This document shows positions 24,594 through 35,531 of a DNA stretch of 64,000 nucleotides, piece by piece (the first letter of the stretch is position 1; every line of letters starts with the position of its first letter). The notes below the pieces were generated by a model. The model did no database searches. It saw only the letters and a list, made by a program, of their open reading frames with translations, and was not told the origin of the DNA. The translations under genes and the position numbers were made by a program. This DNA is from Asterella californica. Its lineage: Eukaryota > Streptophyta > Marchantiopsida > Marchantiales > Aytoniaceae. The DNA lies in NCBI GenBank assembly GCA_036924285.1, contig JAYKYS010000009.1, positions 12,586,001 through 12,650,000 on the forward strand, given 5' to 3'.

Positions 24594-26083
24594 CTACTCT
24601 AATTCGCTGGGTGTGATCCCCTCCTGATCTACTCCTACCTGAACTCCTAACTCGGCTTCTGATAAGGTGGGAAGCCTTGCGAGTACCTCGGATGTTACTG
24701 AGGTGGCTTCCTCCTTTCTGTTCGTGACTAGCTCAACTAGTGCAGCTTTGGAAGACGGAAGCGTCTTCTGGGAAGCTGATTCGACTTGCACTTTCTCGCT
24801 CTTCTGTGGTACTTGTTTGACGTTGGGAGCTGTGGTGGTCTCGCAGTGGTCTGAGGAAGTCACCTCCTCCACTCGAAACACATGAGAAGACAACTCTTCT
24901 TCATGTCTTCCAGAAGACACCTTGTCTTCCGGGGCTTCTTCTGTAGTCTTCTCGTCTTTGAACGATGTCACTATCAAGTGAACAGCGAGTTCGAACTCCT
25001 CCTTCTCCAAATCTGTCTCAATCGCTGGTCCTGGAGTATGGGAAGATGTAGCCGTTGATGGTGAAATCGAAGGAAGACCATAAAGCGTCTTCAAATCCTC
25101 AATCTACCGATCCAGATAACGAAACATACTTTCCTTGCACTCCACTAGCATCGCTCTGGATTCGTCGTCCCACTCCCTAGCTAGGGTGAGAAGCTTCCAC
25201 CGTCTGTGCTAGCAATCCCTTCCCGCTGCGTCTTCTCTGCTGCAGCCTGTACTTCTGCGGCTTCCCGCAGTGTCTTCCACGTCGTCTTCTCCCCTACGAG
25301 GGTGGTGATCTTATCTTTGACTCGCAGAACCTCTTAGTCAAGCTGTTGTAGACGTGTCTGCAACTCTTGGTTGCTCTTCCTCAGCTGTGCTGACTCTTTG
25401 GCAAAAGCGGCTGCTTCCGTCTTGTACTTCGTCGCAAGCTTCTCCATGGTGCGGAGGTTAGCTTCCAGCGCTTCTATCTTCTTCTGGACTTCTTCCTGCT
25501 GCATCAGTGTGCGCAGATCGAATCTAGGTCGCAGTGGCTTCTCTTGAGCCATCGCGCGCTTCTCCACCAACTCCATGGCTGACTGAATCTCTGAATGGAA
25601 GAAGGCGCTGAATTTCTCCAACCTTCTTCTCGCAAAAGACAGGTTCATCTCCACAATCCGATCGGAGGTGTCTTCCTTGTCTTCCAGAGGCAAGGATGCC
25701 TCTTCCACCACTGTGGTCTTCTGCTTCTGCGTGCGAGAAGACACTACTCTTCTCATCTTCCAGGGTGGAAGATCCATTTCCACGGCAGAAGCAGTTCTCT
25801 TCATTGCACTTCCTCGCGTCGCAGTAGGAATGTCCATCCAACCTTCATCTTCTGGAGTCTTCGGAAGACTCCTTGTAGTTGCAGAAGCGGTCTTCTGTGC
25901 AGCTCGGACACTTAGTGGCTCCTCCTGAGAGTCAGACTCTGATCTAGAGTGAATGATCGGGAAGGAGGCGGTCTTCCTAGGCACGCTCCTAGGTCCCATC
26001 TTCCTCGATGGTGTCACGTCTTTCGAACCACTGGAGTAGTCTTTTCTCACCATAAGCGTCTTCTGATGAGTGTCTGGTCTCAT
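24594..26083 (-). CDS. Coiled-coil protein of the GAAGAC-rich element, in two pieces
   Basis: The upstream piece (26083-25334, 249 residues) has a low-complexity basic and Ser/Thr-rich first half. A strong heptad coiled coil follows from about residue 155 to the end (VQKKIEALEANLRTMEKLA, QLRKSNQELQTRLQQLD). The downstream piece (25094-24594, 166 residues) is acidic and Ser/Thr/Glu-rich and ends with TAG. Between them, minus-strand frames with helix character (TLREAAEVQAAAEKTQREG) are broken by stops, so one longer protein has probably decayed. No catalytic domain is seen. Such coiled-coil proteins accompany plant transposon proteins, but the assignment is inference. Confidence 0.4.
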
Positions 26084-26888
26084 CTACGATACTAGAGTGG
26101 GAGGGGGAATTGCGGCTGCTGCTCGGTCGTCTTCTCCCGAGGTCGCTTCCTTCATCTTGTCCTGTTGGTCCATACCTCGCCAACTGGTCTTCTGTCAAGT
26201 CCCCCTTGGACACGTACAGATAACAGAAAAACGGGGTGAGGTGTCCTCCTGCTGGGGTGCCAAGTACACCAATTCTGCCTGCACATATGCGTGGAAGAAA
26301 GCGCCCCAGTTGATGGGCAACCCTTCCCAAATGGCTTCCAGGAATTCCACGTCTTAGTCTCCAAGATACCTCGTCTTCCTGTGCTTTCCCCTTGGGAAAG
26401 AGATGGAGGAATAGCTTCGTCAGAAGGCGCTTCCGCGGCTCCCGGTAAGCTTCGATCTTCCATCCATTCCTTCCCTACCTGTCCTCCAAGAAGAAGTAAG
26501 TTGTGCTCCCCGGCACGTGTCACTTCCTCGAGATCATGAGTAGGATCTTCTTCTCTAACTCATACCCTCGGTTCTCTACTTCTGACTTGTGGAAGGCCCT
26601 ACGCCACCATTCCGCTGTCCAAGAAGATGATCTTCCCTGGGCTACTCCTGCCTTCGCAAATACACGGTTGCGAGGAGGCAATGCTGCCCAAACCTCCTCC
26701 AAAAGACCATGATCTGCGAGGTTCCAATCCCACAGGAAGAAGTCGAGACCCAACTCCTTGATGAAGGGTTTGGTCTCTGCCACCTCTGCTGCCGGCAACA
26801 CCAACCCTCGAGGATATCGACATACTTCAAGCTCTATTACACTAAGCCACACGCACTTACTGTGAGCAGAATGTTCAGTCCTTCCCAA
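25989..26888 (-). pseudogene. Decayed plant-transposon-like protein, N-terminal part of the element
   Basis: 26888-26520 encodes VCRYPRGLVLPAAEVAETKP and then WAALPPRNRVFAKAGVAQGR, followed by WTAEWWRRAFHKSEV, and ends at a stop. Downstream, shifting frames give LEAIWEGLPINWGAFFHAYV and ELVYLAPQQEDTSP. The L-x(3)-GLPINWG-x-F pattern resembles the putative plant transposon domain found in many plant repeat proteins (Transposase_32-like), judged by eye only. At least two frame changes separate it from the coiled-coil piece below. Confidence 0.4.
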
Positions 26889-28699
26889 GTTCTCACAGTC
26901 TAGCTTCTACTCTCAGAAGACGAATCTAGTCTTCTAGAAGACAACTATTCCGTCTTCCGGGATTCTAACAGTGCTTCCTAAGTAGCTCTCGTATTCCGAG
27001 CTATATCTAAACAATCCTAACTAAGCAAGGCATCGCATGGATTCTTAAGAAGACAACCCACCTTGCATTTCATCCTACTTCTTAACAGAAGATACAAAAT
27101 ATGAGAGAAGCAGATTGTATGAGAAGTTTAGAAGATGGTCGTGGGCTCCTACTGTGACAGTGGCCTCCAGGAAGACTCCCGAGACAGCTTCTGATTCAGT
27201 GACGTTCTCGGAAGACTTCTCGCAGCCAGGCTTCCCTTCACTGGTCTCACCTATCTTCTGCTTCCAACACGCAATCTAACCTCACAACAGACACTAGACA
27301 TTTATACTATGTTCTTCCGACTTCTCAACTCTCATACACACTCAAAAGAAGCTTGCTGCATGACGGGAAGACATGACCCTGGACCATTCTCTCCAGATTC
27401 TACCAGCAAGACTTCTCACAACTCTCTTCTATGTTCGGGAAGAAGAAGAAGGAATAGGTTGCTATGGGTCGGACAGAAGAGACCCGTAAAAGACCCTCTC
27501 GTCTTCTCGCGTATTCTGCCAGCCTTTCTAATCTTCTAGTCTCTCTAGGAAGATGTGGATTTGCGAAGCTTGGAAGATCGGGAGGCACAGGCTTGGTTCA
27601 CAACTTCAGCTCCTCGAAACAACAAACAACTCACCAAGTCACTCAGGATTCGTACCAAGCCTCTCTCAACACAAAACCCAACCCAATCCACTTTTGATAC
27701 GAATTGCACACAATCGTCTTCCGAAGACGTTCAGACATCCAGAAGCGTCTTCCGAGATGTTCAGATCTTCCGAGGCGTCATCTGTCCAGGGGTCCGGGAG
27801 TAGAGGTGCGGTAGGGTAGGAAAATTGATATTTGAGAGACCGAATTAGAGAATGAGAGACATGGAAGCTCGATTACAGCTCAAGAAGAAGCGAGAAGATG
27901 ATTGTCGAAAATTGAGCAGCGCTTCCGCGCTCAATTTCACAGAGAGAAATTTTGGGATGAGGAAGCGATCGATGGGCTTCCTGCAAACAAGCGAGGAAGC
28001 GCGGGGGACACTAAACCAGAGGTGAGAAGCGGTGGGAAGGAGAAAGAACATGGGAAGAACATGAAACAGTCTTCTGGCTGCTTCCCGTAGTGCCTTCAGT
28101 CTTCTACGCGCTTCCGGCTCCACCTCAGCTCCAATGCGACCCACAGAACTACTCCTATCGTCGATTTTGAGCTGTGTCCTGCTGCTTCCTTAATCGATCA
28201 GTGCTCCACCTTCGATACTTCTTCAATCGTCCTTCAATGTCTGCTTCCAGGAATCTACAAGGGACTCCTTCAGCTCGATGGTGCTTCCTGCTCTCACAGA
28301 ATCGTCCTCTCACGCTCTCTCTAGCCTTGATTCAATCCTTGCTGTCCACAATTTTACTATGCTTGCTTTCAGATCCAATTCGACACCCTGATTGTAATCG
28401 ACCTCCTAATGCACAATTGCCCTTCGGTGCGGAAAGCAGTCAGCTGATTTTGTGCTAATGTGCTCTTCTCCCGTATCTTTCTTGCGCGATTAGGGGTTCG
28501 ACCTCCTTGACCTACCTACTACCATGGTGGATACCTGGTAGGTACACCTACCCCTCTACTGGATGATGCGTGGTTGATGTCCAGTCACGATCGCTGTTGC
28601 TGTCTTCTGGAAGACACGCGTCTTCCGTCTTCCGTCTTCCGAAGATCTGGTCGGGAAGACGTCTTCTCGGAAGAAGTCGACTTCTCGTACAAAAAGTTC

Positions 28700-30020
28700 T
28701 CAAGATCATCTTTCTTCTAAGCAAGATGTATTCTTAAGCAACAAGGTTATTTCAATTACATAGACATGTTATTATCTTCAAAAATTTCAAAAATTCGTAC
28801 ATCCTGTAAATTGTGGGCACCACAAGAATAGCTGACATGGCGTTAGAGTTAATATTCTCTTTGCGTGTTTGAGTCGTAGGGCTTCGTCTATGGACTCGAC
28901 TCGTACTTATCTCAAACTCGGTAATATCGTTACTTTCCTCGTTATCGTTGTAGATATGAAGGTCGAGTATGACCTCTGCTTATTGTGCTGCTCTCATGAG
29001 ACTCTTGAAGATACGCAATATGGACATACAAGGTTAAACTTTGTGTGATGTCTGTGTTTCTAGAAGCACATCGTGCTTTTGGCAATCATTCGGACTAGAG
29101 AATGTTGGAGATATGGCTGGGGCTTTAGAGACATCCTTATCCGTTTCAGCTTTAGATGAAAAGCTTTTAAGCAGCTCTTCAACTTCAGTCGTCTAGTTAT
29201 GTCACATGAAGAAAGCGTCCTAATCTATAACTTAAACTTGAGGCTCTACTTCACTTGAAACAGACCAAAGCTTCTTCATTCACAAGAGTTTCTTCCAAGG
29301 CTAGATCACGTTGGAGGAATGAACAACTTTCTATCCACAGTACAAATAGAACTCTGAGATCTACACACTTTCAACCTGAAAGAAGATGTTGACTACAAAG
29401 TGTTTGGTTTAACAGAAATTTATTTTGATACGGACACTATGGACAAACGCTTGATGAGATCCGTGCAAGTCCTCGTACCTCCACAAGCAAGTCGGTGAAG
29501 GATCTGTCTGTTGAGAGTGGGAGACGAACGAGCCTTTGAACCAAGCATTTTCGACACGAGGATACTATGAAAATCTTTATGTCTCAACTCGAAACAGAAG
29601 AGTATTTTACAACTCCAACAATCTTCAGAGCTGATCGACCTAACGTCATTCGATTCAGAGCTGCCCCTCATGAACCCTAAGGTTTGAGCCCTAAAAGAGT
29701 TATACCCTTTACGTTGAGAGCAGAAGAGGCTCAAGATTGCACCAGTGCTGCTCTCATTCTGCAGATCATACCCTGTGTATGATCTTGGGAGAGGCGAGAT
29801 CAACCTGGACATTCGTGGATGAAATATCTGCAGACACATCTTCTGTCATACTTTCAACATGCGTTGCTTGTGTCCCATTCTCATGCAAAGAGAAGCATCT
29901 ACGCCGGTTATGACCATGTTGCTTGCAAATAAAACATCGCGTCAAAACGATACTCAGACATGGTTGTCTGGTTGTATGATCTTCTAGTTGTCACTGGCTG
30001 TAATGTCTTATGATTTCTCT
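28700..30020. other. Spacer between two copies of the unclassified element
   Basis: A minus-strand frame at 29839-29420 (139 codons) has no recognisable domain. The GAAGAC bias fades after about 28.7 kb. I see nothing else I can name. Confidence 0.3.
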
Positions 30021-32000
30021 TTTACATCATTGTAGCATAAAAGATTTTGTTCCACAAGAAGATTTACACTAGTTACACTGTTCTAAGTTCTAAGATCTGT
30101 CCAAACGCACAAACACACTGATTTTGTCCAAAAGTTCTTTCTAACCCATACAACCACGCAGCTTCCAGACCCTCCAAAAAGATGCTCTGGAACGTAACAC
30201 GCGACTACTACTTCAAAAACAACATAGATGTACATTGAGAAGATAGAGAAAATGATTACTAGTTCTTTGCTAGGCTTCTAGTCTTCTCACGTCGGCTTCC
30301 AGAAGTGAATCTCGTTTTCTGGTGGTTCAACTCAACATTTGACGTCCTTAGAGCACTGTCACTGCTAGGTAGATGTCAATTACCACTCCGTACAACAAAC
30401 TCCTATAGAGAGGATGTTGTGCTTCTCGGGTCCAGCTGAGACTTCTGGAGGCTCACACCCTTTGAAATGGCCGCTTCCGGACTTCTGAGTTCCTAAGTCC
30501 CTGTCACAAACTCATGACTCCGGTATCACACAATGCAAATTATCCTTGCGGATGTTCAACTGATTAGATCAATCACATGGTGTCTGCCATCTATAGCCTT
30601 CTCAGGCTTCTGCCTATTGAAATGATCTTCTGGTAGCACTATAACGACACTCACATCCAATGATATTTACACAAGACTTCGGTACCCGGGTACAAGATAG
30701 AATGAAGATGAGAAGATAAGTAAAGAGAAGAGAAGAATAAAAAAGAATAAGAAAATGAGAGAGAAAGTGAGAAATAAATCTTCTGATAGATTTCTAGTCC
30801 AGATCTTGACTAACAAGTCATCCTTGCTTGTGGTAATATGAGGGAGAAGACTAAACACATACTTACAGCCACATCGGCTTCTTGTTGAAGATGACGTCTT
30901 TTGATGTGATAAGAAGCGATCTACCAACTTATGTGTACCTTAGGTTTTTCTCTCGAGGCAACCTGAAGTTAATTACAACTCACTGTCCCTTTGATCAAAT
31001 GAGCTTTTACAGAGATCAGACCTATGCCGACACTCTCATCGTCTAACTCCACGGCTTCCTACTTGTTACTCAGCCAAAGTGCCACAGATACAGCTTCTAG
31101 CTTCTTCTATCCTTAACTTCAACTACTCTGTCCCAGAGAATCTATACTCCACAGACAGTCCTTATGTGGATCTTAAGTTCTCCACTTCTCCAGGATGAGA
31201 TGAAATTTGACACTACACAACCTATGACAGTCACCGTCACTCAACAAGAAAAACTTCTCATGCACAATTGGGTATGAATTCGATGAAATCCAATCCCCAG
31301 AAGACATAGATAAAGTTTCTGTAAACAAATAATCAATCAAATCTCTGAGAAGAAGTTCCATCGGCTGTCGGTAGCTATCCCTTCAGCTTTATAACTCTAC
31401 TCCTCGACACACCAAACTAAACAGGACTACACGAGGATGTCGTTGTCTGTCTACTTTTGTCTACACTTTTGCGCTCCTCCCTGGGTGCAGATGTGTAGAG
31501 CATACTATGCGAGTGTGTGTGTGTAAACTAAACATCAATCTCATGTCTTATACTGCTTCCTGGACATGGGCTGACTAATAGCCGAACAAACTGTCTTCTA
31601 ATCATAGGAAGGGACTCCCTCGAACACAACCACATCCTAAAAGATGAAAAGGGCCCACTAGAAGATGGTCACCTCATCTTTGGACTTCGTTTCCTCTAAG
31701 TTGGAAAGTCCTTCTCTATTCTTGCTCTAACTAACTCTGCCACATGGACAGTGATCTAAAAATACACAAGGAAGTTGCAAGACTAAAAACAACTAAATCT
31801 GAATTTCTTGAAAGTCAATGAGGTATAAAAAGCTTTGGATCCAACTAAATTTCCTACCTATTCATGATCACCAGGTGTGATATCCATGACATCTGCACCT
31901 GTCTGTAAGTCTAATTCAAGTTTTGGTATCATGTGCTGCTCAGTCGATATCTCGGGAGCGGCTGAGATGACATCTGCCTCAATGGCAACCATGAGTTCAT
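30020..32000 (-). mobile_element. Second, diverged and truncated copy of the unclassified element
   Basis: This is collinear with 23.3-24.7 kb in the same orientation. Shared landmarks include TTCTAAGTTCTAAGATCTGT at 23356-23375 and about 30082-30101, the ATCACATGGTGT word near 23707 and 30571, TAGCCTTCTCAGGCTTCTGC near 23729 and 30594, and AACAGGACTACACGA near 24138 and 31422. Many substitutions and indels separate the two. The copy stops near the chromovirus breakpoint at about 32.1 kb. Confidence 0.65.
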
Positions 32001-32154
32001 CTGTACTCGGTCCGAAGACGAAAGATGATTATGAAAAGTCATACTCAGTTGTCTTGTTGCGGGTCTATTTTCACTTCTCCACCTCAGATAGAGAGTAGAA
32101 ATAGTCTCGCATGACCTAATTTATCACCAAATCTTTTGCCTAGGTGTGGTTAGA

Positions 32155-32890
32155 TCATAAATAAAAGGTATTTTTAATAAATAATATTTTTCCAACATTT
32201 CTTAGCTGCATGTTCTGCAACTTCACTCCTCGCTTGAGCTGTTCCAAATACTCCTTCGCTTGATCGTCGCCCATGTAACCTTCACGTATTCGTCTCTCCA
32301 AGTCTGACTCCTTAGAATACATAGCTCGCAAAATCTGTGTTGACGATGAAAGATATTCCTCCTTGCGACTCAAGGCGTCAAGAACCACATTATCCTTTCC
32401 CGCTTTGTGGATTAATTCCACATTCATGAGTGCTAAGATATCGTACCACCATAGTTGCTTTGGCGTCATCCGATCTTGTGTCTCAAAGTACTTGAGTGAA
32501 ATATTATCAGTATACACTCGGGTTTTGTGAAGTCTCAAGTAATGCCGTCATTTCCTCAAGCAATGAACTACTACAAACAGTTCCTTCTCGTGAGTCGGTC
32601 ATCGACTCCTCTGTCCCAAATAACTTCTTGCTTTTGTACGCTACAGGTTTTCCATCCTGCACCAACACTCCACCAATCGCATAGTCGCTCGCGTCGGTGT
32701 GCACCTCGAATGGTTTGTCGAACTCCGGCAGCTTCAAAACTGACGCCTTTGACAAAATAGCTTTGATTGTCTGAAACGCATCATCCACCTCCTTGGTCCA
32801 ACTTACCTGTGCATCTTTGCCCTTCCAATCCGTCAGCGGCTTCGCGATCTTTGAAAACTCTTTCACATACTTGCGGTAGAACTGCGCCAA
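32155..32890 (-). pseudogene. RNase H domain of the chromovirus, frameshifted
   Basis: The first piece (32890-32507) begins FYRKYVKEFSKIAKPLTDW, the RT-RNase H linker, and contains EVHTDASDYAIGGVL with the RNase H catalytic Asp. After a small deletion with frame change near 32.53 kb, the second piece (32538-32155) continues TRVYTDNISLKYFETQ and KAGKDNVVLDALSRKEE, the conserved end of gypsy RNase H. A TGA where most relatives have Arg precedes the first piece. Confidence 0.88.
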
Positions 32891-32899
32891 TCCTAAGAA

Positions 32900-33814
32900 T
32901 CACCGCATCCTTTTCACTGTAGTCGGAGGCTCCCAAGTCACAATCGCGTCCACCTTCTGCATATCCGGACCGACTCCTTCTGCACTAATGACATGTCCCA
33001 AGAAGTTAATACGCTCCAAACCAAACTCACTCTTGTCAATGTTGGCAAACAGCTTATGCTCCCGCAGCTTCGTCAACACCACCCTTAGCTGCTCCGCGTG
33101 CAACTCCAAGGTTTTGGAGTAGATCAAGATGTCGTCGATGTAAACGATGACAAACTCATCCATCTCCTCACGAAAAATTGTGTTCATCAATGTAGTGAAC
33201 GTCGAAGGGATGTTGCAGAGTCCAAATGGCATCACCACGAATTCAAATGATCTATATCTGGTTCGACAAGCGGTCTTCTCAACATCTGGGTCAGCTATCC
33301 GGATCTGGTAATATCCTGACTTCAAGTCTATCCTGCTGAAGTACTTTGTGCACGCTAACTTATCAAAGAGGTCGTCTATCCTTGGCAAGGGATAATTATT
33401 CTTCACCGTCATCTTATTGAGTGCACGATAATCTACGCAGAGTCATAACTTCCCATCCTTCTCCTTTGCGAAAAGAACTGGGGCTCCATAAGGTGACTTA
33501 CTAGTTCGAATATATCCCCGCGCTAATAGCTCACCGAGTTATCTTTTCAACTCAAGGAGTTCCACCTGATTGAGTCGGTAAGGGACTTTGGAAGGTGGTT
33601 CTGATCCTGGCAAGACCTCGATCTTGTGATCCACCACCCGCCTTGGAGGTAACTCAGCAAGTAACTCATCCGTTAAGACATCCTCAAACTCCTTAATAAC
33701 TTCACGAAGCACCTTCGGAAGTTTAGTCGCGTCTCCTGATGTTTCCTCTTGTCCGCCACCCGCCATCAAATCTGCAACCCGCATCAAACACATGACTCCG
33801 TCGTTGAAGTCCAT
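32900..33814 (-). pseudogene. Reverse transcriptase of the chromovirus, with stops
   Basis: The stretch opens with the protease-RT linker (VLREVIKEFEDVLTDELLAE, then DHKIEVLPGSEPP). It reads through a TAA and a TGA near 33.54-33.44 kb, with [16 protein letters not shown] between them. The RT core (33412-32900) has NYPLPRIDDLFDKL, YFSRIDLKSGYYQI, MPFGLCNIPSTF and the catalytic FVIVYIDDILIYS. It ends with INFLGHVISAEGV. The core is complete, so the family assignment is secure. Confidence 0.93.
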
Positions 33815-34310
33815 CTCTGTCTTTGATCAAATTCACCAAAAAGTCATCAATTTTCCACGCCTTCTGGATCAGCCTCACTCCCAGCTTCCGCCCTTTAACT
33901 CTAACGTTCAACCTTAAAGGTTTCTGCTTAAGTTCCACTTCAAACCTGTCCAAGAAAGTGTTCTCCAAAACCGCATGGATAGCATCTATCTCGCACACCG
34001 TGAAGTTCTCTGTGAACTCCAACTTTCCAAACGCAAATCGTACATCCAAGGTCACTTTAGAAGTTTGGTACGTCTTGCCCTTGGCAAAGCGTACCTGAAT
34101 AGGCTTATCTGCCTTGGAGGTAGACAAGCCCAACTTCTTCACCAACTTCGGACTTATGAAGGAGTGGGTCGCTCCTATGTCCACAAGAAAAGTAACATCA
34201 TGGTTAGCAACCTTGGCTTGTAGAAACATCAATCCCGACGTCTTCTTCGTGGTTCTCAAGGTCACAGTCATCTGGCCCTCCAACAAGTCCTTTGCAACAA
34301 ACGCATTCAT
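33815..34310 (-). pseudogene. Retropepsin-like protease of the chromovirus
   Basis: The frame starts at 34310. The active-site motif FLVDIGATHSFIS (Asp at residue 44 of this frame) has Ile where most relatives have Ser or Thr, which may weaken activity. VTLDVRFAFGKLEF and FTVCEIDAIHAVLENTFLDR match the later part of plant gypsy proteases. The frame shifts near 33.82 kb before the RT. Confidence 0.85.
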
Positions 34311-34337
34311 TCTACAATTACTAATCTTAGGTTTCGT

Positions 34338-34379
34338 GCACCCCTTAGCAATATGGTCCGCCTCGCCACAGTTGTAGCA
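34338..34379 (-). other. CCHC zinc knuckle of chromovirus gag
   Basis: The minus strand reads CYNCGEADHIAKGC, a perfect C-x2-C-x4-H-x4-C nucleocapsid knuckle. It is separated from the matrix/capsid part of gag by frame changes at 34.4-34.6 kb. Confidence 0.9.
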
Positions 34380-34600
34380 AGTAAACTTAGCTCCATTGCC
34401 CTTTTGAGGTGTTTGCCCCTTAAGTTTTGCTCCTATTTGCTACCGCTTTGCTGCCGGGACAGAAGTATCCTTCCGATCCTTCTCACCCCCATCCCACTGT
34501 CACTTGAAGCCCTTGTTCTTCTTCTGGAACTTGTCCGTACTGCGTAGTTCAAAAGGTTTCTGTTGCTGGACTTCGTTGTCTCCAATTCACTCCGCTAGCT

Positions 34601-35248
34601 TCAAAAGTTTGGCACTTGTCGTAGGTAGTTCCGGCATCCGGAAGAGAACCTTCTCCGAGCTAGACTTGAGTCCCCCAATGAATATACATATTTGGTCTCC
34701 TCAGTCCACTTGGAGAATGAGTCCAGCTTGGCACTGAACTCGCGTACATAAGCACTTAGCGTCCCCGTCTGCTTCAGTCTCACCAACTTAACACCGTCCC
34801 GAATCCTTTGATACTCCGAAGTGAATCGTCTCACGAGCAACTCCTTGAACTCCTTCCAACCAAGCGTCGAGACGATCAAGACATGTTCGTCCCTGCATGC
34901 AGTCCACCAGAGAAGCGCATGATCTTTTAAGAACGTAACCGTCGCTCTCATCTTGTCTGACTCTTGAGCCTGTTGCGTCTCAAAGTGTAGGTCCAACTCA
35001 GTTAAGAAATCCTTAACATTGCGAGTCCGTCCTATACCTGAAAACAAGGTCGGCAAATTCGTCTTACAAAGCTTCCTGGTAGACGAGGAACTTCCTTGGC
35101 CTGCCTCAAGCTCAGCGATACGTTTATCCCTAGAGGTCATACCCTCCTGCATGGTCTTCATCATCTTGATGAGTTCCGCATACAAAGCTCCTTGACTTCC
35201 CGCGCTTGAATCGTTGGGCACCGTTGGCAAGACTCCATCTTGCTGCAC
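34601..35248 (-). pseudogene. gag (retrotransposon gag domain) of the chromovirus
   Basis: This frame of 215 codons starts with a polar region and a short coiled coil (MKTMQEGMTSRDKRIAELEA). A typical plant gag domain follows: LPTLFSGIGRTRNVKDFLTE, LKDHALLWWTACRDEH and WKEFKELLVRRFTSEYQRIR, then VKLVRLKQTGTLSAYVREFS. A frameshift near 34.69 kb (after FSKWTEETKYVYSLG) breaks it from the knuckle. Confidence 0.9.
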
Positions 35249-35513
35249 TGGTGCCGCAGCTGGTACATGGCTTCCTTGACGTTGGGGCGAAGGTTATCTA
35301 TTATCGTCCCTTGACTGTGCCTCGGGGTTAGCTCGAGTCGATCTGCTCCCGTTGGCCGCTCCTCGTTTCTTGGTCTTCCTCTTGAAACTCTGTCCGTCGT
35401 CGGTCATCGCTCCAAGTGTTCACCTAGAAACGCTGATCCGCTTCATGTCTCGCGTCCCTCCTCAAGCGTCCAGCCTTCAGCCGTTACCTCAAGTTCTCGC
35501 TCACCAAAGTGTC

Positions 35514-35526
35514 GGCTCTGATACCA
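35514..35526 (-). other. Primer binding site for initiator tRNA-Met
   Basis: The minus strand reads TGGTATCAGAGCC, the classic plant LTR-retrotransposon primer site. It lies 5 nt from the proposed LTR end (GGTGCACA) and upstream of gag, as expected. Confidence 0.93.
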
Positions 35527-35531
35527 CTTTT

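Larger units (their letters stand above)
23270..28700 (-). mobile_element. Unclassified GAAGAC-rich element with minus-strand coding frames
   Basis: From about 23.3 to 28.7 kb the DNA is packed with GTCTTC, GAAGAC and CTTCC words in coding and noncoding parts alike. The minus strand holds transposon-like protein pieces (26888-24594). The 23.3-24.6 kb part has a diverged direct copy at 30.0-31.9 kb, showing that the unit is repetitive. No reverse transcriptase, integrase or transposase is visible. It could be a gag-only or captured-gene retroelement, with 23.3-24.6 and 30.0-31.9 kb as old LTRs or as the 3' parts of two separate insertions. Confidence 0.5.

Noticed and set aside
28500..28640. 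Palindromic words around CTACCATGGTGG and GGTAGGTACACCTACC as a possible CRISPR or integration site
   Set aside because: Only isolated short palindromes, no regular spacer array, and the nuclear plant context makes CRISPR implausible.
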